In this document: in pieces, positions 26,413 through 36,037 of the stretch | Position numbering within the stretch: position 1 is the first letter of the stretch | Layout of the letters: each line of letters opens with the position of its first letter | Assembly: GCA_018396755.1 (NCBI GenBank) | Contig: JAGTQM010000013.1 | Span: forward strand, 1 to 47,663 | Length of the DNA: 47,663 nucleotides | Direction of reading: 5' to 3' | Source of the DNA: Candidatus Bathyarchaeota archaeon | GTDB taxonomy: Archaea; Thermoproteota; CALKCG01; B24 | Translations under genes and position numbers: made by a program | Notes under the pieces: model-generated | Database searches by the model: none | Told to the model about the DNA's origin: nothing | Seen by the model: the letters and a program-made list of their open reading frames with translations, nothing else

Positions 26413-27168
26413 ATGATCTTAGAGGTAAAGGATTTAAATGTTGAAATCTCCGGTAAACTTGTTTTAAAAGATGTAAGCCTATCCATAGGATTTGGCGAAA
26501 CTGTATTCCTACTCGGACCGAATGGTTCAGGTAAAACCTCCTTCATCCAGTCTATTCTGGGAAACCCAGCCTATAAAGTCTTGAAAGGCAGTATCATATC
26601 ACAGGGCTTCGAGATAACTACACTTAAACCAGAGGATAGAGCTAAGATCGGTATAGCTGCATCGTTCCAAATACCTCCTAAGATAAAGGGTCTTAAAGCT
26701 GGTAGGCTTCTGGAGGAAGTTTCTAAGAGATTTAACGTTCATAGAAGCTACATGGAGAATCTTATTTCAATTCTTAAACTTGAGGAGTTCATGAATAGAG
26801 AGCTCTACGTAGGTTTTAGTGGAGGGGAAGCGAAGAGGTTTGAAATCCTATTAGCGCTTCTTCAGAAGCCTAAACTCCTCCTCCTAGATGAGCCGGACTC
26901 TGGAGTAGACGTTGAAAATTTAGCCGTAATAGGTAAGACTTTAGATGAATTTCTCCATGAAGATGACGATCTTCTAAGCACAAGGAAATCCATACTAATA
27001 GTAACTCATACTGGCGCTTTAGCTAAGTACATTAACCCGTCGCGAGCATATATCATGTTGAATGGTGAAATCGTCTGCTATGGAAAGGGTGAAGACGTTA
27101 TTAAAAGGGTTTTTAAAGATGGGTTTGAAAAATGTAAATCATGCTATGAGAAGTTTAGAGGAGGATAA
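26413..27168 (+). CDS. sufC: SufC/SmsC Fe-S cluster assembly ATPase
   Basis: 251 residues. ABC ATPase motifs are Walker A GPNGSGKT, signature FSGGEAKR and Walker B LLLLDEPDSGVD. The Ser-Gly-Val-Asp ending and the overall length match SufC rather than a transporter ATPase. It forms a complex with the downstream SufB-like scaffold. The C-terminal end carries an extra CKSCYEKF pair of cysteines beyond the usual fold. The partner starts 8 nt after the stop with GGAGGAT as its ribosome binding site. No sufD, sufS or sufE is present, so this is the two-gene SUF system found in many archaea. Confidence 0.93.
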   Translation: MILEVKDLNVEISGKLVLKDVSLSIGFGETVFLLGPNGSGKTSFIQSILGNPAYKVLKGSIISQGFEITTLKPEDRAKIGIAASFQIPPKIKGLKAGRLLEEVSKRFNVHRSYMENLISILKLEEFMNRELYVGFSGGEAKRFEILLALLQKPKLLLLDEPDSGVDVENLAVIGKTLDEFLHEDDDLLSTRKSILIVTHTGALAKYINPSRAYIMLNGEIVCYGKGEDVIKRVFKDGFEKCKSCYEKFRGG

Positions 27169-27176
27169 ACTATCTG

Positions 27177-28391
27177 ATGGCGACTGAAGCGTTAAAAAAG
27201 AGAGCTGAAGAAGCTTTGAGTAAGAGGTCTGCCTATGGCATAGACCTAGACGTGTCCGAATATATGCCAAAGCATGCGAATTTAAACAGTAGACACCTTG
27301 AAATATTAGAGGATGAACTCAGTAGCAGTATAGAATCCGTGGGTTTAAACGTAGATGAGAAGAATACTCTAGGAAGCTATATTCAAATCGATCAGACAGC
27401 CGTCTACAGTCAAAGCCGTAGAAGGGGGTTGACCATTTTAAATCTTAAAGAGGCGCTTAAACGATTAGACTTCTTGAGAAATTTCTATTGGAGACTTATT
27501 CCAGTAGACTTGGATAAGTTTACAGCTTTAGCAGCTCTCTATGAGGAAAGCGGGTATGTAATCGTCGTAGAAAAAGGGTTTAAATCCGATAAACCGACCC
27601 AGGCATGTCTACTGATTAGAAGCCCTAGAAGTCTTCAAACTCCACATAACATAATAATTGCTGAGGAAGAAACGAATCTGCATGTGATCACCGGATGTAC
27701 TACTGCTCCTGAAAGCTTCGGTCTTCACGTTGGAATTTCAGAGTTTTACATAGGAAGAAATGCAACCGTGACATTCACCATGATACATAGTTGGAGTAAA
27801 GCTTCACATGTTAGACCTAGAACCGCGGTTTTAGTGGAAGATGGAGGTCGTTTTATAAGCAATTACGTGGTTCTCAAACCCGCAACTTCTATACAGATGT
27901 ATCCATCTATTAGATTAATTGGAGAAAATGCTTCAGCAATATCCACATCCGTAATATTAGGGTCTGGAAATGCAAGTATAGACGTAGGTTCAAGCGTCAG
28001 TTTGGAGTCTGAGGGGTCAAACTGCAGAATCTTATCTAGAGTTGTTGGAGGAGGATCTTCTGAAACCGTAGCTAGGAGTAGAATAACAGCTGTGATCGAC
28101 AACGTTAGAGGACATACAGAGTGTAACGGTATAATAGTCTCAGATAACGCTTCAATAACAGCTATTCCAGAACTGGAGGCTAAAGCTAAAAACATTGAGC
28201 TTACACATGAAGCCGCCATAGGTAAGATATCGGAGGAGGAGATATTCTATTTGCAAACTAGAGGGTTTACCAGGGAAGAAGCCGTATCTTTAATCATCGG
28301 AGGTTTCCTAGAATCTGGGTTGTCAGAGCTACCGGCTAACGTAGAGAAATACTTAAAGAGCGCCATTCAGTGGGCTTTAACTAGTTTATGA
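27177..28391 (+). CDS. sufB: SufB/SmsB-like Fe-S cluster scaffold protein
   Basis: 404 residues. The N-terminal helical region is followed by the beta-helix core of the SufB/SufD family (about 130-360). A cysteine-bearing segment reads GCTTAPESFGLHVG. The signature AKAKNIELTHEAAIGKISEEEIFYLQTRGF includes the conserved Glu and His near the subunit interface. Features of both SufB and SufD are mixed, as in the single scaffold SmsB. With SufC it assembles 4Fe-4S clusters. Target enzymes in the same window include the IlvD-type dehydratase and the TtuA-like thiolase, which both carry clusters. Confidence 0.9.
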   Translation: MATEALKKRAEEALSKRSAYGIDLDVSEYMPKHANLNSRHLEILEDELSSSIESVGLNVDEKNTLGSYIQIDQTAVYSQSRRRGLTILNLKEALKRLDFLRNFYWRLIPVDLDKFTALAALYEESGYVIVVEKGFKSDKPTQACLLIRSPRSLQTPHNIIIAEEETNLHVITGCTTAPESFGLHVGISEFYIGRNATVTFTMIHSWSKASHVRPRTAVLVEDGGRFISNYVVLKPATSIQMYPSIRLIGENASAISTSVILGSGNASIDVGSSVSLESEGSNCRILSRVVGGGSSETVARSRITAVIDNVRGHTECNGIIVSDNASITAIPELEAKAKNIELTHEAAIGKISEEEIFYLQTRGFTREEAVSLIIGGFLESGLSELPANVEKYLKSAIQWALTSL

Positions 28392-28404
28392 TTTGAGGCT
28401 AAGC

Positions 28405-30075
28405 TCAATCTTTTATCCGACTTTTAGCCCTTTTAACAGCTACATACTCGGCTAGGAAACCTCTCAGCTTTTTCTCCGGCCTCCTCCACCTACACTTACG
28501 CTCTTCAAGAACATCTCCATCAATATTTAAATTAAGAGTTCTCTTAGGTATGTTTATCTCGATTTCATCCCCGTTCTCAACGAAAGCAATAGGCCCCCCT
28601 TCATAGGCTTCAGGCGATACGTGTCCCACGCACGGTCCCCTAGTCGCTCCTGAGAAACGGCCATCTGTTACAAGGGCAATATCATCCGATAAGCCCATAC
28701 CGTATATTAAAGCAGTCGGTATGAGCATTTCCTGCATACCTGGACCCCCTATCATTCCCTCATATCTTATCACTATGACAGAGCCCCTCTCTACTTTACC
28801 GTCTTCTATGGCTTTTAAAGCTTCATCCTGTCCATCAAATACTACGGCAGACCCTATGAACACCTTCGCCTTCTCAGAGACAGCTGAAGCTTTAACAACA
28901 GCACCCTGAGGAGCAAGCGATCCTTTAAGTACCGCTATACCGCCTTCACCCTTTAAGGGGCTACTTATAGGCTTTATAACATTATGGTCTAAAACCTTGA
29001 TATCCGCTAGATTTTCTCTAAGCGTTTTAAATGTAACAGTCAAAGTGTCTAAGTGTAGTAGTGCTTTCAATTCGCTCATAAGTGCTGGAACGCCTCCAGC
29101 TCTATGGAAATCCTCCATATCCATCTCTCCACCGGAACCTATTAGATTAGCTAAATGGGGAACTCTACGGCTTATCTCATCGAATACATCTAGAGATATA
29201 TCTATGCCAAGTTCCCCAGCGATAGCTGGGAGGTGAAGCACTGTATTAGTTGAGCCGCCTAAAGCCATATCCACTATTATAGCGTTTTCAAATGCTTCTA
29301 AAGTCATTATCTTAGATGGTATTAAACCCTTGTGAATCAATTTAACGATCTGTTCACCGGCTTTCCTAGCCAGTGAGATCCTACTCGAATAGTATGCTGG
29401 AATAGTAGCGGTATATGGTAGAGCCATGCCCAATGCTTCAGATAAACACGCCATAGTGTTTGCTGTAAACAGTCCATTGCAGGAGCCGCACGTAGGACAC
29501 GCCATCTTCTCAAGCTCTCTAAGCTCTTCTTCAGTTAAACGCTTCCCCAATACTTCACCAACGGCCTCAACGACTGTGAGTATTCCCGTCTTCCTACCTC
29601 TCCATCTTCCAGAACCCATAGGCCCACCAGTTAAAATTATACTCGGTATGTTGAGTCTGGCAACAGCCATCAGCATTCCAGGAGTTATTTTATCACAGTT
29701 TGTTAAAAGTACAAGTCCATCCAGTCTATGGGCTTCAACCATAGCTTCAATGCTGTTGGCTATGAGTTCTCTAGAGGGGAGGGAGTATTTCATACCTGAG
29801 TGGCCCATTGCCAACCCATCGCATACGGCTATAGTGTTGAATTCAAATGGCACCCCTCCACCTCTCCAAACCCCCTCTTTAACAACCTCCACCAAGCGTC
29901 TAAGATTCATATGCCCTGGAACTATGTCAGTATAACTGTTTGCAATGCCTACGAATGGTTTTCCCAAATCTTCTACATCTACTCCTAAAGCATATAATAA
30001 TCCTCTATGATGAGCCCTATTCAAACCAGTTTTAACTTCACAGCTTCTCAACACGTTCAATTTAAAACCACGCAA
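28405..30075 (-). CDS. ilvD: Dihydroxy-acid dehydratase
   Basis: 556 residues catalysing dehydration of dihydroxy-isovalerate and dihydroxy-methylvalerate in valine and isoleucine synthesis. Conserved motifs include [15 protein letters not shown], the cluster Cys in [13 protein letters not shown], the CPTCGSC segment, and [20 protein letters not shown]. These ligate and surround the Fe-S cluster. The annotated TTG start gives an N-terminus longer than usual; TTG 30060 or GTG 30054 are alternatives, and the usual family N-terminus begins near [14 protein letters not shown]. It is divergent from leuA/cimA, with only 50 bp between the start codons. Confidence 0.95.
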   Translation of the reverse strand: MRGFKLNVLRSCEVKTGLNRAHHRGLLYALGVDVEDLGKPFVGIANSYTDIVPGHMNLRRLVEVVKEGVWRGGGVPFEFNTIAVCDGLAMGHSGMKYSLPSRELIANSIEAMVEAHRLDGLVLLTNCDKITPGMLMAVARLNIPSIILTGGPMGSGRWRGRKTGILTVVEAVGEVLGKRLTEEELRELEKMACPTCGSCNGLFTANTMACLSEALGMALPYTATIPAYYSSRISLARKAGEQIVKLIHKGLIPSKIMTLEAFENAIIVDMALGGSTNTVLHLPAIAGELGIDISLDVFDEISRRVPHLANLIGSGGEMDMEDFHRAGGVPALMSELKALLHLDTLTVTFKTLRENLADIKVLDHNVIKPISSPLKGEGGIAVLKGSLAPQGAVVKASAVSEKAKVFIGSAVVFDGQDEALKAIEDGKVERGSVIVIRYEGMIGGPGMQEMLIPTALIYGMGLSDDIALVTDGRFSGATRGPCVGHVSPEAYEGGPIAFVENGDEIEINIPKRTLNLNIDGDVLEERKCRWRRPEKKLRGFLAEYVAVKRAKSRIKD

Positions 30076-30095
30076 TAGTTCAATGTGCGGAAGAA

Positions 30096-30110
30096 CCTAT
30101 AAGCTTTAAC
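30096..30110. promoter_or_regulatory. TATA-like box shared by ilvD and leuA/cimA
   Basis: CCTATAAGCTTTAAC contains CTATAAGC centred near 30100. Exactly 26 nt downstream on the plus strand is the leuA ATG (30126), a leaderless arrangement. On the minus strand the same AT-rich box can direct ilvD from near 30074. The short gap suggests a common control point for the branched-chain pathway. Confidence 0.4.
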
Positions 30111-30125
30111 ATAAACTGGTTTTCA

Positions 30126-31724
30126 ATGCAAAAGCTTAAATATTGGAAGCCTACATTTAATAGGTTTTGTGCTCCTTTAGAGGTGTTGCAATGGGGTGGT
30201 ACTTTATCGTCAAACTGTAGCGGCTTCCCTTCAAAAATACTTATCTTAGATACTACATTAAGAGATGGAGAGCAGACACCTGGCGTATCTCTTACCCCTG
30301 AGAAAAAACTCAGAATAGCTGTTAAACTTGACGAGCTGGGAGTAGACTTTATAGAGACTGGTTTCGCCGCTGCATCTCAAGGAGAGTTTGAAGCGGTGAA
30401 ACTCGTATCTTCTCAAGGATTAAAAGCCAAAGTCTACAGTTTCAGTAGAGGTGTTAAATCAGATATAGATTCTGCTGCAGACGCTGGTGTTGACGGTGTA
30501 ACTTTAACCTTACCGACTTCAGACCTACATATAACTTACAAGCTTAAGAAGGATAGGGATTACATTTTAAAAAGTACCGAGGAATCCGTAGCATATGCTA
30601 AGAATAGGGGATTAACCGTAGAATTCCTCGCAGAAGATGGAAGCAGAAGCGACGTGGATTTTCTCGAGGAAGTCTTCACCAAAGCTGTAGAATGTGGAGC
30701 AGATAGGGTATGTCTATGCGATACTGTAGGCGTGTTGACAGTTGAAAAAACGAGTGAAATCGTCCGTAGACTTTCAACGAATTTGAAAGTTCCACTAGCC
30801 ATTCACTGTCACAATGACTTCGGACTGGCCGTTTCAAATTCTATAGCTGCTCTTAAAAGTGGAGCTCAAGAAATCCATGTTACAGTTAATGGGCTGGGGG
30901 AACGGGCAGGGAATGCGGCTTTAGAAGAACTGGCTGTGGCTTTAAACGTCCTATACGGTTGTAAGCTCGATATCCGCATGGGGCTTATATATGAAACGTC
31001 TAGACTCGTTTCAAGGCTCACGGGTATATTTCTTCAGCCAAATAAGGCCATAGTAGGCGATAATGCGTTCACCCATGAATCTGGAATACATACCCACGGC
31101 GTTTTATCGAATCCAGCGACGTATGAGCCCATTTCACCGGAGCTGGTAGGGGCGTCTAGACGTATAGCCGTAGGTAAGCATGCAGGTTCACATGGCATTG
31201 AAGCAGTGCTTAAAAGTATGGGTTTAACTGTGACGAAAGAACAGCTTTCAGAAATCCTCAGGAGGGTTAAAAGCCTAGGTGATAAAGGGAAACAGGTCAC
31301 AGATACCGATCTTCAAGCCATAGCTGAAGCCGTTCTAGGTCTACCTAGGGTCAGACCTATACGGTTGAGAGAACTTACGGTTGTAACTGGTAATAGGATT
31401 ACGCCAACTGCTTCCGTTAAGCTTACTTTAAACGGTAAGACGATAACGGAGTCGGCTACAGGTGTAGGCCCAGTGGACGCTGCTATAAATGCTATCAGGA
31501 AAGCCGTTTCAGCAGTAGAGCCTATTCAACTTGAAGAGTATCACGTGAAAGCTATAACAGGGGGAACCGACGCCGTTGTTGAAGTCTTGGTGAGGCTTAG
31601 GAAGGGTGCTAGAGTTGTTACAGCTATGGGTGCTAGAGGGGACATAGTTATGGCGAGCGTAGAAGCCGTTTTAAACGGTATGAACAACCTTCTAGTAGAT
31701 TATGAGAAAATTAGGGGGAAGTAG
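30126..31724 (+). CDS. leuA: 2-isopropylmalate synthase or (R)-citramalate synthase
   Basis: 532 residues of the alpha-acyltransferase (HMG-CoA lyase-like) family. The barrel (about 37-300) has LDTTLRDGEQTPGV, FLAEDGSRSD, CDTVGV and IHCHNDFGLAVSNSI, including the metal-binding Asp, His and Asn residues. The LeuA signature FTHESGIHTHGVL follows. The C-terminal regulatory domain (about 400-525) is the LeuA dimer domain that binds leucine or isoleucine. I cannot decide between leucine (LeuA) and isoleucine (CimA) duty from the sequence alone. The N-terminal extension of about 36 residues is unusual, but the start fits a leaderless TATA box. It is the first gene of the operon with ilvB, ilvN and ilvC. 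Confidence 0.9.
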   Translation: MQKLKYWKPTFNRFCAPLEVLQWGGTLSSNCSGFPSKILILDTTLRDGEQTPGVSLTPEKKLRIAVKLDELGVDFIETGFAAASQGEFEAVKLVSSQGLKAKVYSFSRGVKSDIDSAADAGVDGVTLTLPTSDLHITYKLKKDRDYILKSTEESVAYAKNRGLTVEFLAEDGSRSDVDFLEEVFTKAVECGADRVCLCDTVGVLTVEKTSEIVRRLSTNLKVPLAIHCHNDFGLAVSNSIAALKSGAQEIHVTVNGLGERAGNAALEELAVALNVLYGCKLDIRMGLIYETSRLVSRLTGIFLQPNKAIVGDNAFTHESGIHTHGVLSNPATYEPISPELVGASRRIAVGKHAGSHGIEAVLKSMGLTVTKEQLSEILRRVKSLGDKGKQVTDTDLQAIAEAVLGLPRVRPIRLRELTVVTGNRITPTASVKLTLNGKTITESATGVGPVDAAINAIRKAVSAVEPIQLEEYHVKAITGGTDAVVEVLVRLRKGARVVTAMGARGDIVMASVEAVLNGMNNLLVDYEKIRGK

Positions 31725-31733
31725 AGGTTGAAG

Positions 31734-33401
31734 ATGAGCGGAAGTCGAGCGTTAATAGAATCTCTGAAGAAAGAGGGCGTTAAAGTAATCTTCGGAATAC
31801 CCGGAGGAGCTATAATGCCTGTATATGACGTATTATATGATGAGAAAGAGATAAGGCATATTCTCATGCGTCATGAGCAATGCGCCGCACACGCTGCCGA
31901 TGGATACGCAAGAGCTGTACGTGGTCCTGGCGTCTGTATGGCTACTTCCGGACCTGGAGCTACAAACCTCGTTACCGGTATTGCCAATGCGTATATGGAT
32001 TCAAGCCCAGTCATAGCGATAACTGGTCAAGTTGCTACGCATTTGATAGGTAGGGATGCTTTCCAGGAAACAGACATAATAGGTATAACAACTCCTATAA
32101 CCAAGTACAACTACCAAGTTAGAAGAGTGGAAGACATACCTAGAATCGTTAAAGAGGCGTTCTACATAGCGTCAACAGGTAGACCTGGACCAGTATTGAT
32201 AGATGTACCTAGAGATATGCAGACTAGTGTAGCTGATGTAGATTTTAACGTTAAGATCGATATAAGAGGTTATAAGCCTAATATTGAGCCTCATCCTCTT
32301 CAGGTTAAGAAGGCTGTGGACATATTGGTAAGTAGTGAGCGCCCAATAATACTTGCTGGTGGAGGGGTGCACTGGTCTAAAGCCTATGGAGAACTGTTGA
32401 CTTTAGCTGAGCTACTAATGGCGCCTGTGGCTACGACTTTCATGGGTAAAGGTGTAATACCTGAAAACCATCCGTTGGCGTTAGGCTGTATAGGAATGCA
32501 CGGTAGAATCGAAGCTAATAAGTCTATAATGGCTGCTGACGCTATTCTAGCCGTAGGTGTTAGATTCTCGGATAGGAGTACTGGTAAGGTTGACGAATTT
32601 TGTCATGATGCTAAGATAATACATATAGATATAGATCCCTCTGAAATCAGGAAGAACGTTCCAGTACACCTGCCCATAGTTGCAGATGCAAAGATCGCTC
32701 TTAAAGCCATAATAGATGAGATGATTCATAGAGGCTTTAAGAGGGAAAAGTCTGAATGGATTAAACGTATTGAAATGCTTAAGAAGGAATGTGAGGATTC
32801 AGAGCCAAGCAAAGAGATCACAGCGGTAAACGCTATCAAGCTTCTACGTAAAGTTTTACCTGAAAATGCCATAGTAGCTACGGAGGTTGGACAGAATCAA
32901 ATGTGGGCTTCACTACACTTTAGAGTTTTGAAAACTGGAACCTTTATATCCTCTGGCGGCTTGGGAACTATGGGGTTTGGTTTTCCAGCATCCTTGGGCG
33001 CTAAGGTTGCAATGCCAGATGTGCCTGTCGTAGATATTGCTGGTGACGGGAGTTTTCTAATGACTGAGCAGGATTTAGCTACAAGCGTGGTTGAAGATAT
33101 ACCAGTTATAGTTATGATTCTTAACAATTCAAGCTTAGGTATGGTTGCTCAATGGCAGAGGTTTTTCTTCGGAAGAAGATACTCCCACACGGATTTAAAG
33201 GGTGTACCTGATTTTGCTAAGCTTGCTGAAGCTTTTGGAGCTAGAGGCGTTAGAGTTAATTCTCTAAACGAGCTTGAGCAGGTTTTACGTGAAGCCGTGA
33301 AATCGGATGTGACCGTTGTAATAGATGTTCCAATACCTAGGGAGGAGGATGTTCTACCGATTGTCCCCCCAGGTAAGAGTTTGAAAGATATGATTTGTTG
33401 A
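31734..33401 (+). CDS. ilvB: Acetolactate synthase large (catalytic) subunit
   Basis: 555 residues from ATG 31734, which follows GAGG by 6 nt; TTG at 31728 is in frame but overlaps the site. The TPP enzyme motifs are the catalytic Glu in MRHEQCAAHAADG, the central FAD-binding-like domain with GGGVHW, and the cofactor motif GDGSFLMTEQDL...LNNSSLGMV. It condenses two pyruvates, or pyruvate with 2-oxobutyrate. It is in an operon: the leuA stop is 9 nt upstream and ilvN follows within 12 nt. The small subunit confers valine feedback control. Confidence 0.97.
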   Translation: MSGSRALIESLKKEGVKVIFGIPGGAIMPVYDVLYDEKEIRHILMRHEQCAAHAADGYARAVRGPGVCMATSGPGATNLVTGIANAYMDSSPVIAITGQVATHLIGRDAFQETDIIGITTPITKYNYQVRRVEDIPRIVKEAFYIASTGRPGPVLIDVPRDMQTSVADVDFNVKIDIRGYKPNIEPHPLQVKKAVDILVSSERPIILAGGGVHWSKAYGELLTLAELLMAPVATTFMGKGVIPENHPLALGCIGMHGRIEANKSIMAADAILAVGVRFSDRSTGKVDEFCHDAKIIHIDIDPSEIRKNVPVHLPIVADAKIALKAIIDEMIHRGFKREKSEWIKRIEMLKKECEDSEPSKEITAVNAIKLLRKVLPENAIVATEVGQNQMWASLHFRVLKTGTFISSGGLGTMGFGFPASLGAKVAMPDVPVVDIAGDGSFLMTEQDLATSVVEDIPVIVMILNNSSLGMVAQWQRFFFGRRYSHTDLKGVPDFAKLAEAFGARGVRVNSLNELEQVLREAVKSDVTVVIDVPIPREEDVLPIVPPGKSLKDMIC

Positions 33402-33413
33402 AAGGTGGTAGTT

Positions 33414-33917
33414 ATGGGAGAATATATTTTAGCAGCCATCGTTGAACATAAGCCTGGAGTCCTACATAAGGTTTCAAACATGTTTAGGAAGAGGAATTTC
33501 AACATAGAGAGTATAACTGTGGGTGCATGTGAAACTGGAGACATTGCAAGAATGACTATAACCGTTCAAGGCGATGAAGCTACAGTTGAACAAGTCGTGA
33601 AACAGCTTCAAAAGCTCGTAGACGTTATAAAAGTTAGTAGACTTGAACCGAGTAGAAGCGTCGTTAGAGAACTCGCCCTCGTTAAAGTTTACACGGCTGA
33701 TTCTAAAGCTAAAAGTGATGTTGTAAACTATGCAACCATATTCAGAGGTAGAATAGTTGATGTATCTAGAGACTCCATGATAATCGAAATAACGGGGTCG
33801 CCTACTAAAATCGACGCGTTCGTTGAACTAGTAAAATCATACGGCATTAAAGAGTTTGCCAGAACCGGTGTTGTAGCTATGTCAAGAGGACTTAAATCTT
33901 TGAAAGTAGAAGAGTAA
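33414..33917 (+). CDS. ilvN: Acetolactate synthase small (regulatory) subunit
   Basis: 167 residues from ATG 33414, which follows AAAGGTGG with 5 nt spacing; the in-frame GTG at 33405 overlaps that site. The N-terminal ACT domain (about 1-75) begins [21 protein letters not shown], with [12 protein letters not shown]-like strand and helix. The C-terminal half (about 80-160) is the ALS small-subunit domain that completes activation of IlvB. This matches the family length. It is co-transcribed with ilvB and ilvC. Confidence 0.96.
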   Translation: MGEYILAAIVEHKPGVLHKVSNMFRKRNFNIESITVGACETGDIARMTITVQGDEATVEQVVKQLQKLVDVIKVSRLEPSRSVVRELALVKVYTADSKAKSDVVNYATIFRGRIVDVSRDSMIIEITGSPTKIDAFVELVKSYGIKEFARTGVVAMSRGLKSLKVEE

Positions 33918-33931
33918 TGGGAGTGTTGCCT

Positions 33932-34921
33932 ATGGTTAAAGTTTTCCATGATGAAGATGCCTCTCTAGAGCCTCTTAAAGGTAGAATCCTAGCGGTCATA
34001 GGTTATGGAAGCCAAGGGAGAAATCAAGCCTTAAATTTCAGAGATTCTGGCTTAGATGTGATTATAGGTGTTCGGCGAGATGGAAAGTCTTGGAAGCTTG
34101 CATCTGAAGAAGGCTTCGAGGTATATGAAATAGCCGAGGCATCTAAACTCGGCGACATTATCCATATACTAATACCGGACACTGCCCAACCAGAAGTATA
34201 TGAGAAGCATATTGCTTCAAACATTTCAAAGGGAAAGGCTTTAGGCTTCAGCCACGGTTTTAACATACACTTTAAACGGATAATTCCACCTTCAAATGTA
34301 GACGTCATAATGGTTGCTCCAAAAAGTCCAGGCCACCTTTTAAGGCGTATGTATTTGGAGGGGTTTGGGGTTCCAGCGCTTATAGCAGTATACCAAGATT
34401 ATAGTGGAAAGGCTGGGGAGATCGCTCTAGCCATGGCTAAGGCTTTAGGTTGCACTAAGGCAGGGGTTATAGAAACTACTTTCAAAGATGAAACTGAAAG
34501 CGATTTGATAGGTGAACAGTGCGTACTAGTAGGTGGATTAATTGAGCTGATTATGAAGGGTTTCGAAGTTCTCGTAGAACTTGGATACCCGCCTGAGCTC
34601 GCATACTTTGAAGCGTGTAATGAGGCTAAGCTCATAATGGATCTTATATATGAGAGGGGGATAACCGGTATGCTTCAAGCGGTTTCAGATACGGCTAAAC
34701 ATGGAGGTTTGACTAGGGGGTCGAGGGTTTTAGATGAGAGAGTTAAAGAGAATATGCGTAAAGTGGCTGAAGAAGTCATAAGTGGAAAATATGCTGAAGA
34801 GTGGATTAAGGAAGATGCCGCGGGTAGACCCAATTTTAAGCGTCTTCTCATGAGGATTGAACAGCATCCTCTTGAAGTAGTTGGTAGAAGTATACGTAGA
34901 ATGGCTGGTATAGAAAAGTAA
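33932..34921 (+). CDS. ilvC: Ketol-acid reductoisomerase
   Basis: 329 residues from ATG 33932, with GGGAG 8 nt upstream; an ATG at 33917 overlaps the ilvN stop and is less likely. Class I layout: the N-terminal NAD(P)H-binding Rossmann fold with [14 protein letters not shown], then a knotted C-terminal domain with the Mg ligands in [11 protein letters not shown] and the later Glu residues in [19 protein letters not shown]. It isomerises and reduces acetolactate in valine and isoleucine synthesis. The last gene of the block, it is followed by a T-rich tract. Confidence 0.96.
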   Translation: MVKVFHDEDASLEPLKGRILAVIGYGSQGRNQALNFRDSGLDVIIGVRRDGKSWKLASEEGFEVYEIAEASKLGDIIHILIPDTAQPEVYEKHIASNISKGKALGFSHGFNIHFKRIIPPSNVDVIMVAPKSPGHLLRRMYLEGFGVPALIAVYQDYSGKAGEIALAMAKALGCTKAGVIETTFKDETESDLIGEQCVLVGGLIELIMKGFEVLVELGYPPELAYFEACNEAKLIMDLIYERGITGMLQAVSDTAKHGGLTRGSRVLDERVKENMRKVAEEVISGKYAEEWIKEDAAGRPNFKRLLMRIEQHPLEVVGRSIRRMAGIEK

Positions 34922-34923
34922 AA

Positions 34924-34950
34924 ATTCACCCTATTTTTATTTTAAAATTT
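34924..34950 (+). terminator. T-rich tract between ilvC and the trm5-like gene
   Basis: A run of TATTTTTATTTT lies directly after the ilvC stop and before the ATG at 34953. It fits an archaeal U-tract terminator of the leuA-ilvBNC operon, or a TATA region for the next gene. The two possibilities cannot be separated. Confidence 0.35.
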
Positions 34951-34952
34951 AA

Positions 34953-36008
34953 ATGTCTGAAAAAAATGCTTTAAAAGTTGATAAACGTAAATCTAACGAG
35001 TTGATTAAACTCCTTAGAAATCTGAAGCTTTTAGATGAGGATTTGAAGATCAAGCGGACTGATGATTTTATAATAGTTCCACTTTTAAGAAAACCGACGG
35101 CTGAAGAACTTGAAAAACTTAATCCTGTTAAGCCTACTTTACACGTAGATATATTTGCGCCTAGGGTTAGAATTTCCAGTGTTAAAGATGCTTTAAAAGG
35201 CCTGATCCCTGATGAAATGTTAAACCTAGTGCCATCTTCAATGGATTTAATAGGTGAAGTCGCTATTATACAGGTTCAAGATGAGCTGAAGCCTTTTCTA
35301 AAAATGATTGGAGAAGCTGTTCTTAAAATCTATCCGCGTATTAAAACAGTTCTAGTGAAGAGGTGTCTAATATCTGGAGTTTTCAGGGTTGGAGGATATG
35401 AGGTTGTAGTAGGCTCTGGTGAAACGGAGACCGTTTACAAGGAGCATGGATGTAGGTACTTGGTGGACCCGGTTAAAGTTTATGTAAGTCCAAGGTTGGG
35501 TTACGAACGTTTAAGGGTGGCGTCAATGGTTAAACCAGGTGAGACGGTACTAGACATGTTTACGGGAGTAGGATGTTATGCGATTTTAATCGCCAAAAAA
35601 GTTAAAGAGTGTAAGGTCTACGCTGTCGATTTAAACCCTAATGCTGTTAAATACCTCAAGCATAACATCGAGGAGAATAGGGTTCAAAGTAGAGTCGTAC
35701 CGATTGAGGGGGATGTCGCTGAAATCGTAGAGTCTAGTTTAAGGGGGATGTTCGATAGAGTTATAATGGATAATCCTTCTCATGCTAAGATGTTTCTCCG
35801 AACAGCATGCGATGCGCTTAAGCGAACAGGTGGAGTGGTGCACTACTACGAGTTCCGTCCAGAAAGTGACTTGAAAAATAAGGTTTTAGAGGAATTTCAT
35901 GGAAACGTAGAAATGCTTAGAAGATCTGTAAAATCCGCTAAAATGCGAGTGGTTAGAGAGGTCGCACCTAGGATATACCATGTAGTTGTTGACGCTACAA
36001 TCCAGTAG
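34953..36008 (+). CDS. trm5: Trm5-family class I tRNA methyltransferase
   Basis: 351 residues. The N-terminal part matches the D1/D2 regions of Trm5, and SMDLIGEVAIIQVQDE is the typical joining segment. The SAM-binding Rossmann core has VLDMFTGVGCYAILIAKK (motif I) and VYAVDLNPNAVKYLKHNIEENRV (motif II). The motif IV-like position reads IMDNPSHAKMFL. In M. jannaschii Trm5, to my recollection, the corresponding segment is N-L-P, so this protein differs there. The family makes m1G37 in tRNA. Some paralogues act in wyosine synthesis, so the exact product is open. Confidence 0.87.
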   Translation: MSEKNALKVDKRKSNELIKLLRNLKLLDEDLKIKRTDDFIIVPLLRKPTAEELEKLNPVKPTLHVDIFAPRVRISSVKDALKGLIPDEMLNLVPSSMDLIGEVAIIQVQDELKPFLKMIGEAVLKIYPRIKTVLVKRCLISGVFRVGGYEVVVGSGETETVYKEHGCRYLVDPVKVYVSPRLGYERLRVASMVKPGETVLDMFTGVGCYAILIAKKVKECKVYAVDLNPNAVKYLKHNIEENRVQSRVVPIEGDVAEIVESSLRGMFDRVIMDNPSHAKMFLRTACDALKRTGGVVHYYEFRPESDLKNKVLEEFHGNVEMLRRSVKSAKMRVVREVAPRIYHVVVDATIQ

Positions 36009-36037
36009 AACTTTGCCGCTTCAATTATTGAAGCATA

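Noticed and set aside
30126-30235. Leader-peptide attenuator before leuA
   Set aside because: The region is in frame with leuA, lacks a run of Leu or Ile codons, and the promoter sits exactly 26 nt before the ATG, so it reads as part of the gene.
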